39,828 nt of DNA, taken from Clostridiales bacterium (lineage in GTDB: Bacteria > Bacillota > Clostridia > Oscillospirales > Oscillospiraceae). Positions within the stretch are counted from its first letter, which is position 1. Every line of letters begins with the position of its first letter. The translations under genes and the position numbers were made by a program. The DNA lies in the NCBI GenBank assembly GCA_004556205.1, contig SFIL01000005.1:1-39828 (forward strand). The letters run 5' to 3'. The notes beneath the pieces are model-generated. The model was not told the DNA's origin and made no database searches. It was given only the letters and a program-made list of their open reading frames with translations. This document shows, piece after piece, positions 1 through 7,729 of the stretch.

Positions 1-130
1 CCACTCGGGCTACGCCCTCCCTCCGTCAGCAAAACCGCCTTCCTAATCTCGCAACTCTTTCGCGTTTTTCCAGTCTCACATCATTGACAAATGAACATTG
101 TTTGTTACGATTTTTTGAACTTTTATGGCA

Positions 131-175
131 AAACCCCGTTCAAACCGATGTTTTCGGTTTGAACGGGGTTTATTT
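131..175 (+). terminator. Strong, probably bidirectional rho-independent terminator
   Basis: A perfect 18-bp stem (131-148 with 154-171) with a 5-base loop is followed on the plus strand by a T-rich stretch (TTTATTTTG). On the minus strand the stem ends in TTTT. It therefore probably ends both the minus-strand acyltransferase gene and a plus-strand transcript coming from the left of the window. No gene could be assigned to bases 1-130. Confidence 0.8.
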
Positions 176-304
176 TGTCGAATAAAACCGATCGCTTTTC
201 ATGCCATCAGCGATGCGCTTTGTGCATTGAAAACGGAAGTGTCCATATGAATTTTACGCTCCTGCGTTACTTTGAGGCTCTGCAGCCGAAGGCGATTCTC
301 AGCT

Positions 305-1411
305 CTATTTTTTCTTCTCCGACAGCCGACTCCTGATTTTTCTCGCGGAATATATCCAATTACAGGAGCGGCTCGCAGCCTCAAAACGCATTCCCGTCGC
401 AGGATAGCACAGCGGCTTTATCGTAGCAAGCGTTTTTGTAATAAGATAGCAGACAGCGAAATTGGTCACTGTCAGAAGCAGTACCTGCCACAGCGTATCC
501 GCCTGCAATCCAATTGAGGAAAAAATATTGTACAGCGTACCGTGCATCAGGTACATAGGCAGCGACAGCTGCGCAATCACGCGGGTGATTGCGCACGGCT
601 TATCTGCGTTTTGCTTAAACAGCAGGAAAACGCAGGAGGCAAGCAGCACCTCTAAGCCATGACTTTGATTCTGAAAATCCGCCTGATATTCTCCTGCGCG
701 CATGGAAATGATATAAGTCCCCGCGATGATCAGCGCCGCAAGGAAGCCGGCAGCAGTCAAAAGCAGCCAATTCGGCAGTTTCCGCTTCGTGTTGCCGAGA
801 TAGTAGCCAAGGACAAAGGTGCAAAGATGACCGCCGAAGAATTCAAGTTTCGAGAACAGGTCAATCTTCAAATATTTTCTTCCGAACTCGGGCAGGAATA
901 GGAGAAGAATATACCGCAGATTGATCAGCAGAATGAGGCAGAGAACAAAGCGGTGCCCTTTGGAGTCAAGCTGCTTGATGCCGCCGCGCAGGAGCGGAGA
1001 GATCAGATAAATTGCGAGCAAGGTATACATATACCAAAGCGGGGTTATGACAGGCTCGGACAGCGCGGACACCAAATCGGTCCAAAGGTTCCGAAGCATC
1101 ATTCCGCCAAACGGGACGCCACAGGCAATTTGCTTTCGAAAAAGCTCCAAAAAAGTCCAAAAAGCAAGCGGCACGAGCAGTCTCGGAATCCGTTTCTTCA
1201 ACAGTACGGAGACATCCAAGGTTTTATCGTCAGACAGCAGCAAATAGCCGGACATCATCAAAAACAACGGCACCGCCGTAAAAGCAAGGCCGGTCAATAT
1301 GTTTGCCGCTGCCCATTCGCGGCCTAACTGACCGTGAAGCAATCCTGCGGCTGTATGCATATAGATAACGCCGAGACAGGCAATCGTGCGAATATGGTCG
1401 AAATAGTTCAA
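305..1411 (-). CDS. Membrane acyltransferase, acyltransferase-3 (OafA/YrhL-like) family
   Basis: This is an integral membrane protein of about 368 residues. The N-terminal segment (FDHIRTIACLGVIYMH) matches the opening LDxLRxxAxxxVxxxH signature of acyltransferase-3 proteins, and about ten hydrophobic spans follow. Family members transfer acetyl or other acyl groups to extracellular polysaccharide, peptidoglycan or lipids; the substrate here cannot be told. There is no ATG early enough to keep the N-terminal motif. The start used is TTG at 1411, but the best ribosome site (GGGAGG) lies about 26 bases before it and is better placed for an in-frame CTG at 1429. The gene stands alone between a tRNA operon terminator and the terminator at 131-175, with a weak promoter at 1462-1490. 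The family is clear; the start and the substrate are not. Confidence 0.85.
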   Translation of the reverse strand: MNYFDHIRTIACLGVIYMHTAAGLLHGQLGREWAAANILTGLAFTAVPLFLMMSGYLLLSDDKTLDVSVLLKKRIPRLLVPLAFWTFLELFRKQIACGVPFGGMMLRNLWTDLVSALSEPVITPLWYMYTLLAIYLISPLLRGGIKQLDSKGHRFVLCLILLINLRYILLLFLPEFGRKYLKIDLFSKLEFFGGHLCTFVLGYYLGNTKRKLPNWLLLTAAGFLAALIIAGTYIISMRAGEYQADFQNQSHGLEVLLASCVFLLFKQNADKPCAITRVIAQLSLPMYLMHGTLYNIFSSIGLQADTLWQVLLLTVTNFAVCYLITKTLATIKPLCYPATGMRFEAASRSCNWIYSARKIRSRLSEKKK

Positions 1412-1461
1412 ATGTGTTCGTGTTTTCAGCGCAGCGCACCTCCCTCGTAAGCATTTTCTTT

Positions 1462-1490
1462 ATCTTATCACACATCGGAATGGAAAGCAA
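1462..1490 (-). promoter_or_regulatory. Putative sigma-A promoter of the acyltransferase gene
   Basis: On the minus strand TTGCTT (1485-1490) and TAAGAT (1462-1467) are 17 bases apart, just upstream of the GGGAGG ribosome site. The match is moderate. Confidence 0.4.
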
Positions 1491-1538
1491 CGGTTGCAAA
1501 AATACAGCGCGGCGCAGCCGTCTGCCTTTTCAAAAAGC

Positions 1539-1579
1539 AAAAAAAGAAGTTCGCGCTTCATGTCTAAAGTACGAACTTC
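1539..1579 (-). terminator. Terminator of the tRNA operon
   Basis: On the minus strand GAAGTTCG (1572-1579) pairs with CGAACTTC (1546-1553) and is followed at once by seven T residues (1539-1545). It lies just after the tRNA-Cys gene, the last of the operon. Confidence 0.75.
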
Positions 1580-1583
1580 CTTT

Positions 1584-1658
1584 TGGAGGTGCCGCCCAGA
1601 TTTGAACTGGGGAATGAAGGTTTTGCAGACCTTTGCCTTACCACTTGGCCACGGCACC
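1584..1658 (-). tRNA. tRNA-Cys (GCA)
   Basis: A full cloverleaf can be folded. The acceptor stem is GGTGCCG with CGGCACC, the anticodon loop reads TCTGCAA with GCA as anticodon, and the T arm carries GTTCAAAT. The discriminator is U and the CCA end is encoded. It is the last gene of the five-tRNA operon, separated from tRNA-Gly by a hairpin spacer. Confidence 0.95.
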
Positions 1659-1669
1659 GAATATTAAAT

Positions 1670-1690
1670 AAGGAACGCTGTGCGTTCCTT
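1670..1690 (-). other. Spacer hairpin between tRNA-Gly and tRNA-Cys
   Basis: A perfect 9-bp stem (1670-1678 with 1682-1690) closes a 3-base loop. On the minus strand only a weak T-rich run follows, so a processing or insulating hairpin is more likely than a strong terminator. Confidence 0.6.
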
Positions 1691-1697
1691 ATTGTTT

Positions 1698-1773
1698 TGG
1701 AGCGGGTGACGAGGCTCGAACTCGCTACCTCCACCTTGGCAAGGTGGCGCTCTACCGGATGAGCTACACCCGC
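1698..1773 (-). tRNA. tRNA-Gly (GCC)
   Basis: The cloverleaf has acceptor arms GCGGGTG and CACCCGC. The anticodon stem CACCT/AGGTG encloses a loop with GCC. The discriminator is U and CCA is encoded. It lies three bases after tRNA-Phe in transcription order. Confidence 0.95.
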
Positions 1774-1776
1774 ATA

Positions 1777-1852
<76 letters not shown>

Positions 1853-1856
1853 ATGT

Positions 1857-1879
1857 TGAGCCGAGATAAACTCGGCTCA
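1857..1879 (-). other. Spacer hairpin between tRNA-Asp and tRNA-Phe
   Basis: A perfect 9-bp stem (TGAGCCGAG with CTCGGCTCA) closes a 5-base loop. It fills the larger of the spacers between tRNA genes and has no T-tract. Confidence 0.6.
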
Positions 1880-1892
1880 GATGCGTTTCATA

Positions 1893-1969
1893 TGGCGACC
1901 CGGAACGGACTCGAACCGTCGACCTCCAGCGTGACAGGCTGGCGTGCTAACCGACTGCACCACCGGGCC
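1893..1969 (-). tRNA. tRNA-Asp (GTC)
   Basis: The cloverleaf has acceptor arms GGCCCGG and CCGGGTC. The anticodon stem CCAGC/GCTGG encloses GTC. The discriminator is G, as expected for Asp, and CCA is encoded. It follows tRNA-Val after six bases. Confidence 0.95.
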
Positions 1970-1975
1970 AAATGA

Positions 1976-2051
1976 TGGTGGGAACAACAGGGCTCGAACC
2001 TGTGACCCCATGCTTGTAAGGCATGTGCTCTCCCAGCTGAGCTATGCTCCC
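1976..2051 (-). tRNA. tRNA-Val (TAC)
   Basis: The cloverleaf has acceptor arms GGGAGCA and TGTTCCC. The anticodon stem CATGC/GCATG encloses TAC. The discriminator is A and CCA is encoded. It is the first gene of the operon, and a small hairpin (GTCGC/GCGAC, about 2057-2072) precedes it in the leader. Confidence 0.95.
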
Positions 2052-2079
2052 GAACTGTCGCACATCAGCGACGGTTGTT

Positions 2080-2108
2080 ATTATACACATACACCATCAA
2101 ATTGTCAA
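2080..2108 (-). promoter_or_regulatory. Consensus sigma-A promoter of the tRNA operon
   Basis: On the minus strand TTGACA (2103-2108) and TATAAT (2080-2085) are exactly 17 bases apart, a full consensus match, about 29 bases upstream of mature tRNA-Val. Confidence 0.9.
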
Positions 2109-2137
2109 GGACTTTTTCGCAATTTTTTCAATTTTTT

Positions 2138-3016
2138 TCAAAGCGTCTCAAGCAGTTCGCGAATCTCCTGCGGTGAAAACTCGTAGACCGCATCGCAGAA
2201 CTGGCATTCGATTCGGATCGGCTCGTTGCCGTCCGCAAGCTCCTGCAGATCCTTCTTCCCGATTGTAATCAGTGTGGCCGCAACGCGCTCGCGGCTGCAA
2301 TAGCAGCGATACTCTACCGGCGTCTCCTCCAAGAATTTCAATTCAAAATCCGCTATCACCCGGCGCAGAATTGCCTCCGGTGTAAGTCCCTCCGCAAGCA
2401 TCGGTGTGACCGCGCCCGCTCTTTGAATTCCCTGTTCCAATTTGTCGATCACCGCATCCGGCGCACCGGGTAAAAGCTGAATCAGGTACCCTCCTGCAAC
2501 CTTAACACTTTGGTCGGTATCAACAAGAACGCCGAGTGCGCAGGCAGTCGGCGTCTGCTCGCTCTGCGCGAAATATGCCGTCACATCGTCCGCAATCTCG
2601 CCCGAGACAAGGGCAACGCTGCCAACATAAGGCTCTTTCATCTGTAAGTCGCGGATGACCGTCAGCATACCGTTCGTCCCGACCGCCGCGCCGACATCGA
2701 GCTTGCCCGCATATTTCTCCAACAGCGTGATCGACGGATTATGCACATAGCCGCGCACATTACCTATCGCGTCCGAAGTGGCGAGGATCGTACCAAGCGG
2801 ACCGCCGCCCTTGATTTGCAGCGTAAGCGCGCCGTTTTCCACCTTCTGTAAATTGCCCATCATCGACGCCGCCGTCAGCACACGCCCGAGCGCCGCTGTC
2901 GCAGTCGGCGTCGTATGATGGATGCTGCGGGCACGCTCGACCAAATCGGTCGAGGCGATTGCCATTGCTTTAACAAAGCCGTCCGCCGTAATCGCGCGGA
3001 CAATATGATCGTGCAT
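2138..3016 (-). CDS. hslO: Redox-regulated molecular chaperone Hsp33
   Basis: Hsp33 is a cytosolic holdase that is switched on by oxidation and protects unfolding proteins. At 292 residues the length is normal. The N-terminal two thirds form the family core, with the conserved stretch around QIKGGGPLG. The C-terminal redox switch is intact, with its zinc cysteines in CYC (YRCYCSR) and CQFC (IECQFCDAVY). The start chosen is the ATG at 3016, because AAGGAG lies 8 bases upstream and the ATG overlaps the methyltransferase stop as TAATG. A start six codons earlier is possible but has a poorer site. The gene is the last of a three-gene overlapping operon, and no clear terminator follows it. Confidence 0.96.
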   Translation of the reverse strand: MHDHIVRAITADGFVKAMAIASTDLVERARSIHHTTPTATAALGRVLTAASMMGNLQKVENGALTLQIKGGGPLGTILATSDAIGNVRGYVHNPSITLLEKYAGKLDVGAAVGTNGMLTVIRDLQMKEPYVGSVALVSGEIADDVTAYFAQSEQTPTACALGVLVDTDQSVKVAGGYLIQLLPGAPDAVIDKLEQGIQRAGAVTPMLAEGLTPEAILRRVIADFELKFLEETPVEYRCYCSRERVAATLITIGKKDLQELADGNEPIRIECQFCDAVYEFSPQEIRELLETL

Positions 3017-3765
3017 TACATTTTCTCCTTCCAAGCCGCAAAATAAATGCGCTGCTCATCTTCCCGCGGTGCCTCCAAGCGGCAGTCGCCGTAGCACTCG
3101 ACGCGCGTAAAGCCCGCGTCTAACAGCCATGCGCGCAGATCGGACGGGGCATAGGCATATTCGCAGTGCTGCTCAAAGCTGCGCTCCCACAGCGCGCCCT
3201 TCCTGCGGAACAGGTCAATGCCGTAATAGCAGCAATTCTCCGTCTCGTCAAACTCAGCGCGCCAAACGCAATAGCTGTCTTCATTCTCGTCCAAGAAGAC
3301 CTGTCCGTCCAAACTGTGCAGCTTACACGGCGTATTGATGTCAAAGAGAAACGCGCCGCCGCTCCGCAGCGCGTGAAAAACACGAGAAAAGGTCTGCCTG
3401 CAAGCCTCGGGATCGGTCAGGTAGTTCAAGCTGTCGAGCAGACAGAAAACCGCGTCTACCGGCTCCGGCAGGCGCAGGCGCTGCATCGGTTGGTGAATGA
3501 AAAAAGGCGGATTCTCAGGCAGCTCCGCCGCCTTTGCTGCCGCCTCTGTCAGCATTTCCTCGGAAATGTCCGCGCCGAGGACGCGATAGCCGCGTTTTGC
3601 CAGCAGTACGGACATCGTACCGGTCCCGCAGGCAAGGTCAAGCACACTGCTCGGCTGCTTACCGGCGCGGTGCAGAAGCTCCTCTAAGAAGCCAAGAATT
3701 GCGGCATAATCAATATCGGTTGTCAGCCCGTCATAAGCGGCTGCCAGCGCATTGTACGCGCTCAT
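3016..3765 (-). CDS. Class I SAM-dependent methyltransferase
   Basis: This is a 249-residue soluble protein with a Rossmann-type methyltransferase fold. Motif I is VLDLACGTGTMSVLLA at about residues 41-56. An acidic residue that would bind the SAM ribose follows in VLGADIS, and the post-motif segment is VDAVFCLLDSLNYL. Proteins of this kind in Clostridia include YqeM-like methyltransferases of unknown substrate. Its start overlaps the end of the YerC-like gene by four bases (ATGA) and its stop overlaps the hslO start, so translation of the three genes is probably coupled. Neither substrate nor exact family can be stated. Confidence 0.85.
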   Translation of the reverse strand: MSAYNALAAAYDGLTTDIDYAAILGFLEELLHRAGKQPSSVLDLACGTGTMSVLLAKRGYRVLGADISEEMLTEAAAKAAELPENPPFFIHQPMQRLRLPEPVDAVFCLLDSLNYLTDPEACRQTFSRVFHALRSGGAFLFDINTPCKLHSLDGQVFLDENEDSYCVWRAEFDETENCCYYGIDLFRRKGALWERSFEQHCEYAYAPSDLRAWLLDAGFTRVECYGDCRLEAPREDEQRIYFAAWKEKM

Positions 3766-4058
3766 TCAAGCTCTTTCAGGCGCTCGAAGCTCAGCTCATA
3801 TGCACCTTCCCCATTGATGAGGCTGCGGTTGACACGGCTGACGGTCGCGGAGCTGGCCTTTGTCGCAGCAAGAATATCGTTATAGATCATGCCCGCATGA
3901 AGCATTTTCGCCACCTCGTAGCGCTGCTCCATCGCATTCAGCTCAGCCTGCGTACACAGATCAAGGAAGAAGCGATGAAACTCCTCCGGTGTCCGCAGGG
4001 TTGTCAGCGCACGATACAGCTCGCAGTCGGGATTGGAGCGTTTATTTCGGTTATTCAT
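3762..4058 (-). CDS. YerC/YecD-type TrpR-related DNA-binding protein
   Basis: This is a 98-residue protein of the Trp-repressor superfamily. The central part (LDLCTQAELNAMEQRYEVAK) is the family hallmark. It is followed by a helix-turn-helix (about residues 57-80, with ATKASSATVSRVNRSL as the recognition part). YerC-like proteins are common beside housekeeping genes in Firmicutes and are presumed transcription regulators, with a target that is mostly unknown. An extended -10 promoter precedes the gene and GGAGGG lies before the ATG at 4058. It is the first gene of the operon with the methyltransferase and hslO. Confidence 0.88.
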   Translation of the reverse strand: MNNRNKRSNPDCELYRALTTLRTPEEFHRFFLDLCTQAELNAMEQRYEVAKMLHAGMIYNDILAATKASSATVSRVNRSLINGEGAYELSFERLKELE

Positions 4059-4089
4059 TGGATTCCCTCCATATGATTGCAGTGTGATT

Positions 4090-4117
4090 ATTATACCACA
4101 TTCTTCAAGAAAGTAAA
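4090..4117 (-). promoter_or_regulatory. Promoter of the yerC-like/methyltransferase/hslO operon
   Basis: On the minus strand an extended -10 (TGG followed by TATAAT, 4090-4095) lies 16 bases from TTTACT (4112-4117), about 35 bases upstream of the ATG. Confidence 0.7.
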
Positions 4118-4138
4118 GTGCAAATCCGCTCTTTCGCG

Positions 4139-4169
4139 AAAAAAAGCGAGGGCTGTAAAGCAGCCCTCG
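4139..4169 (-). terminator. Terminator after ftsZ, end of the dcw cluster
   Basis: On the minus strand CGAGGGCTG (4161-4169) pairs with CAGCCCTCG (4147-4155) around a 5-base loop. A C and then seven T residues follow. It begins 11 bases after the ftsZ stop. Confidence 0.88.
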
Positions 4170-4180
4170 GTGTACAAATC

Positions 4181-5266
4181 TTACTTGTTGAAGATCTCAA
4201 AGATCTTGTCAATGTCGTCAATATCGGAATTGGCTTTGATCGGTGCGGACTCGGTGGGCTTAGAAGCGGAAGAGCTGACGGAGGAGTAGATTCCTTTCGA
4301 CTCAGGCTTCTTCTTTTCGTCAAAGCCCGTGGCGATAACGGTCACGCGCATCTCGTCCTCGAACTCCTCGGAGAAGGTTGCACCGAAGATAATATTCGCC
4401 TCGGGATTGGCAGCCTCCATAACAATATTCGCGGCAGTCTCGACATCATCCAAGCCAAGGTCGGCAGAGCCGGTGACATTGATCAAAACGCCCGTCGCGC
4501 CGTTGATAGAGGTCTCGAGCAGCGGACTGGCGACAGCTGCCATAGCTGCCTGCTCCGCCTTTTCTCTGCCGGAGGCAGTACCCACACCCATATGTGCGCG
4601 GCCTGCGTTTTTCATGATCGAAGAGACATCGGCAAAGTCAAGGTTGATAATCACGCGATCGGAGTAGCCAACCAACTCAGAGATCGAGGTAACGGCCTGT
4701 TTCAGCACATCATCCGCGATACCGAAAGCGTTGGCGAAGGTGATTTTCTGATCGGTAACATATTTCAGGCGGTCGTTCGGAATGATGATGAGCGAATCGA
4801 CCTGGTCGGACAGGGCGGCAATGCCGGCCTCCGCCTGCTTCATGCGGTTCGCGCCCTCGAAGCGGAAGGGCTTCGTGACGACACCGACGGTCAGGATACC
4901 TGCCTCATGTGCCAGATCCGCAATGATAGGTGCAGCGCCTGTGCCCGTGCCACCGCCCATGCCGGCGGTGATAAACACCATATCCGTGCCCTCGAGGATT
5001 TTCGAGATTGCAGCTCTGCTCTCCTCGGCGGACTTTTTGCCAATCTCAGGCTTTGAGCCTGCGCCCATGCCGCCCGTCAGCTTTTCACCGATTTGGAGCT
5101 TGTTCTCGCACTTGGACTTATTCAGATCCTGACGGTCGGTATTGACGACGACGAACTCCACTCCGCCGATCTTGCTTGCAATCATGCGGTTAACGACATT
5201 ATTGCCGGCGCCGCCGACACCGATGACCTTAATATTGACAACCTTATCTGCGTAAACTTCGGACAT
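4181..5266 (-). CDS. ftsZ: Cell division GTPase FtsZ
   Basis: FtsZ is the tubulin-like GTPase that forms the division ring at mid-cell. The 361-residue protein has the N-terminal GTP-binding fold (IGVGGAGNN at residues 15-23), the tubulin signature GGGTGTG (104-110) and the T7 catalytic loop NLDFADVSSIM (208-218). The globular core ends near residue 317. A short Ser/Lys-rich linker and an acidic-hydrophobic tip (DIDDIDKIFEIFNK) follow. The tip differs from the usual DIPxFLR-type peptide that binds FtsA, SepF and others. The ribosome site GGAGGAG precedes the ATG. A strong promoter of its own lies in the gap after ftsQ, and a terminator follows, so ftsZ can be expressed apart from the rest of the cluster. 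Confidence 0.98.
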   Translation of the reverse strand: MSEVYADKVVNIKVIGVGGAGNNVVNRMIASKIGGVEFVVVNTDRQDLNKSKCENKLQIGEKLTGGMGAGSKPEIGKKSAEESRAAISKILEGTDMVFITAGMGGGTGTGAAPIIADLAHEAGILTVGVVTKPFRFEGANRMKQAEAGIAALSDQVDSLIIIPNDRLKYVTDQKITFANAFGIADDVLKQAVTSISELVGYSDRVIINLDFADVSSIMKNAGRAHMGVGTASGREKAEQAAMAAVASPLLETSINGATGVLINVTGSADLGLDDVETAANIVMEAANPEANIIFGATFSEEFEDEMRVTVIATGFDEKKKPESKGIYSSVSSSASKPTESAPIKANSDIDDIDKIFEIFNK

Positions 5267-5326
5267 TATTATCTCCTCCTATGTATATGAATGGCGAAAC
5301 TCAGTTCTATAGATTTATACTTTTTT

Positions 5327-5355
5327 ATTTTATCGTGAAAAACCGCTTAGGTCAA
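5327..5355 (-). promoter_or_regulatory. ftsZ-proximal sigma-A promoter
   Basis: On the minus strand TTGACC (5350-5355) and TAAAAT (5327-5332) are 17 bases apart, about 60 bases upstream of the ftsZ ATG in an AT-rich gap of 137 bases. Confidence 0.8.
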
Positions 5356-5403
5356 TAGAATTTCTCATTTTTAGCAAAATTATTTACAAATTTGCAAGAA
5401 ATC

Positions 5404-6423
5404 TCAATCTCCGTACATCACATGCGCCTCCTCACCCTCGCTCAGAGAGAGGTCAATCGTACCTGTGGTGTATTCCTTTTCCTTTGCCACAATCGTTTTT
5501 AGGTATTCCAGCTTATAATCCAGTCGGTCGGTATTGCCGAGATTTACCTCAAAGCGGTCGCCGTAGCAAACGGATATACGGAAGGAGGACGGCACGGAAA
5601 CCGACGTAATCTGCTTGACAAGCTCCGCGTTCTCGATTTCCGTCAGGAGCTTCGTCAGAGCGTCAAGCTGTCCCTGTGCGCCCAATTCCTCGCCCTCGGC
5701 GGCATGAACCTGCACAATCGAGCCAATCGTCGGTGTCTCAATCGTCAATTCTTCAATCGGAATGTGAGAACTTGCCTCGCGCTCATCGGCCTGCTCTGTC
5801 ACCTTGCCGTTCGCCGTAATAAGATACCGATCTCCGGCGGTATCGCGGACGGCATAGGTCGCATCAAACTCGGTGACGGTCAGTACCAGTGAATCAGGCA
5901 GTTTCCGCGTAACGCGCACCGTATGAATATACGGAAGCTGCGCCATCACATTGCCCGCCACGCTGCCGCGCGAGACAGTCAGCAGATTGTCACCTTCGGC
6001 AACGCCCGCCGCCGCAATGATTTCCTCGGGTGTATAATAGCTGTTGCCGATCACCTCGATTGAGCGCACACGGAAGAAAATAATCATGCTCAGAACCACG
6101 GCGGCGACAATGCCGCCCATGATGAGCAGACGCTTCCATACTTCCGCGCTGATGCGCTTTCTCGTGCGGTGCTTCGCCTTGCGCTTCTGCTTGTCGCGCT
6201 GCGCGTCCAGCCGCTCCCGCTCCTTCCGTTCCGCGCGGCGTCTCTGCGCCTCCTGTGCGGCGAGCGAGTCACGCTCCTTCCGCTCCTCACGGCGGCGCTG
6301 CGCCTCCTGCGCGGCGCGGGAAGAGCGGGGTTGCTCAGGCTGCCGCTTTTCTCTTGCGGGACGTTCCGTCTGCCGTTTGTGCGGCGCATCACGGCGGTTG
6401 TTTTCTTTTCTTTCGTTTCCCAT
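5404..6423 (-). CDS. ftsQ: Cell division protein FtsQ/DivIB
   Basis: FtsQ/DivIB is a bitopic divisome protein that works with FtsL and FtsB/DivIC to control septal wall synthesis. From the ATG at 6423 it is 339 residues. A long, very basic and acidic cytoplasmic tail (1-95) includes two tandem 18-residue repeats beginning EAQRRR (about residues 40-75). One transmembrane helix (about 96-117) follows, then an extracellular POTRA domain (about 119-190, with IEVIGNSYYTPEEII) and the FtsQ beta domain. The start is fixed by GGAG before the ATG and by its place 5 bases after the murA stop. An open frame extends upstream inside murA but has no good ribosome site. The tail is longer than in many relatives. 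Confidence 0.92.
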   Translation of the reverse strand: MGNERKENNRRDAPHKRQTERPAREKRQPEQPRSSRAAQEAQRRREERKERDSLAAQEAQRRRAERKERERLDAQRDKQKRKAKHRTRKRISAEVWKRLLIMGGIVAAVVLSMIIFFRVRSIEVIGNSYYTPEEIIAAAGVAEGDNLLTVSRGSVAGNVMAQLPYIHTVRVTRKLPDSLVLTVTEFDATYAVRDTAGDRYLITANGKVTEQADEREASSHIPIEELTIETPTIGSIVQVHAAEGEELGAQGQLDALTKLLTEIENAELVKQITSVSVPSSFRISVCYGDRFEVNLGNTDRLDYKLEYLKTIVAKEKEYTTGTIDLSLSEGEEAHVMYGD

Positions 6424-6428
6424 AGGCT

Positions 6429-7679
6429 TTACTCCGTTATACTGATTCGAGCGCCGCAGGCGCGCAGGCACTGCACCAACTCCGCATAGCCGCGCTCGGT
6501 ATGCTCCGTCTGTGTGATCACGCTCTCTCCCTCTGCCGCCAGCGCCGCAATCACCATCGCCGCGCCGCCGCGCAGATCGGTCGCGGTAACCGTCGCGCCA
6601 TGCAGTGCAGGAACTCCCTCGACCACTGCGCAACGCTTTGCCGCCGTAATCTTCGCGCCCATGCTGACAAGGGCGGGCACATGGCGGAAGCGGTCGGAAA
6701 AGATTGTCTCCTCAAAGATGCTGACACCCCGCGCCGTCGCCATTGCCGCCATCATCGGTGCTTGCGCATCGGTCGGGAAAGCGGGATAAGGCGCAGTGCG
6801 AACGGGGCTGACCGCGCATAAATCACTGCAACGCAGAGATAGCTCCCGCATCGACTGCGAAATCTCGCAGCCGCCGCGAAGCAAAGCCTCCGTCACCGCG
6901 CGCAGATGCTCCGGCACAATCCCGGTCAGTCTCAGCTCACCTCTTGTTGCGGCGGCGGCGCAGAGATAGGTCGCCGCCTCCATACGGTCGGGCATCACGG
7001 TATATTCCGCGCCGTGCAGCCGTTTCCCGCCGTGAATCCGCAGAACCGACGTGCCGACGCCGTCAATCTCCGCACCGCAGGCAGTCAAAAAGCCGATCAA
7101 GTCGTCGATCTCCGGCTCGCGTGCCGCGTTGCAGAGGATAGTCTCCCCCGCACAGGCAAGCGCCGCCAAGAGCAGATTTTCCGTCGCTCCTACACTCGGA
7201 AACGGCAGGGCAATCGTTGCGCCCCGGAGCTTCTTCACTGTGCAGGCAAGCTCCTCGCCCTCATACTCGCATTCCGCACCCATGAGGCGCAATCCGAGCA
7301 GATGTAAGTCGATCGGACGGCTTCCGAGGCAGCAACCCCCGGGGTGCGACAGCCGCGCCTGCCCGAAGCGCGCTAAGAGCGCACCGAGAAAGATAACAGC
7401 CGCGCGCATTTTCTGCATCAGCACCGCAGGTATCTCCGTCCCGCACGCAGAATATGTATCGACCACGAGCGTCTGACCCTCGCGGCGTGTTCTGCAGCCG
7501 AGGTTTTGCAGGATCGATAGCGCCGCGTCCGCATCGGAGATGCACGGGCAGTTATGCAGCACGCACTCTCCTTTTGTGACAAGCGTCGCTGCCAAAATCG
7601 GCAGCATACTGTTTTTTGCGCCGTGAATCGGGATCACGCCGCAAAGCGGTCTCCCGCCTTGAATCTGATACGCCCCCAT
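6429..7679 (-). CDS. murA: UDP-N-acetylglucosamine 1-carboxyvinyltransferase
   Basis: MurA transfers enolpyruvate from PEP to UDP-GlcNAc, the first committed step of peptidoglycan synthesis in the cytoplasm. The 416-residue protein is a normal two-domain EPSP-synthase-like enzyme. The catalytic-site pair KN is at residues 22-23 (HGAKNS). The cysteine loop HPGGCCLGSRPIDLH places Cys116 at the position of the PEP- and fosfomycin-reactive cysteine. The ATG at 7679 has GGAGG 7 bases upstream; an in-frame TTG two codons earlier is less likely. It lies between murG and ftsQ in the cluster. Firmicutes often have two MurA paralogues; which one this is cannot be decided here. Confidence 0.96.
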   Translation of the reverse strand: MGAYQIQGGRPLCGVIPIHGAKNSMLPILAATLVTKGECVLHNCPCISDADAALSILQNLGCRTRREGQTLVVDTYSACGTEIPAVLMQKMRAAVIFLGALLARFGQARLSHPGGCCLGSRPIDLHLLGLRLMGAECEYEGEELACTVKKLRGATIALPFPSVGATENLLLAALACAGETILCNAAREPEIDDLIGFLTACGAEIDGVGTSVLRIHGGKRLHGAEYTVMPDRMEAATYLCAAAATRGELRLTGIVPEHLRAVTEALLRGGCEISQSMRELSLRCSDLCAVSPVRTAPYPAFPTDAQAPMMAAMATARGVSIFEETIFSDRFRHVPALVSMGAKITAAKRCAVVEGVPALHGATVTATDLRGGAAMVIAALAAEGESVITQTEHTERGYAELVQCLRACGARISITE

Positions 7680-7729
7680 AGGCAAACCTCCGTATCGGAA
7701 ATTTGCCCCATCCTATGCAAAAGGTGCGT

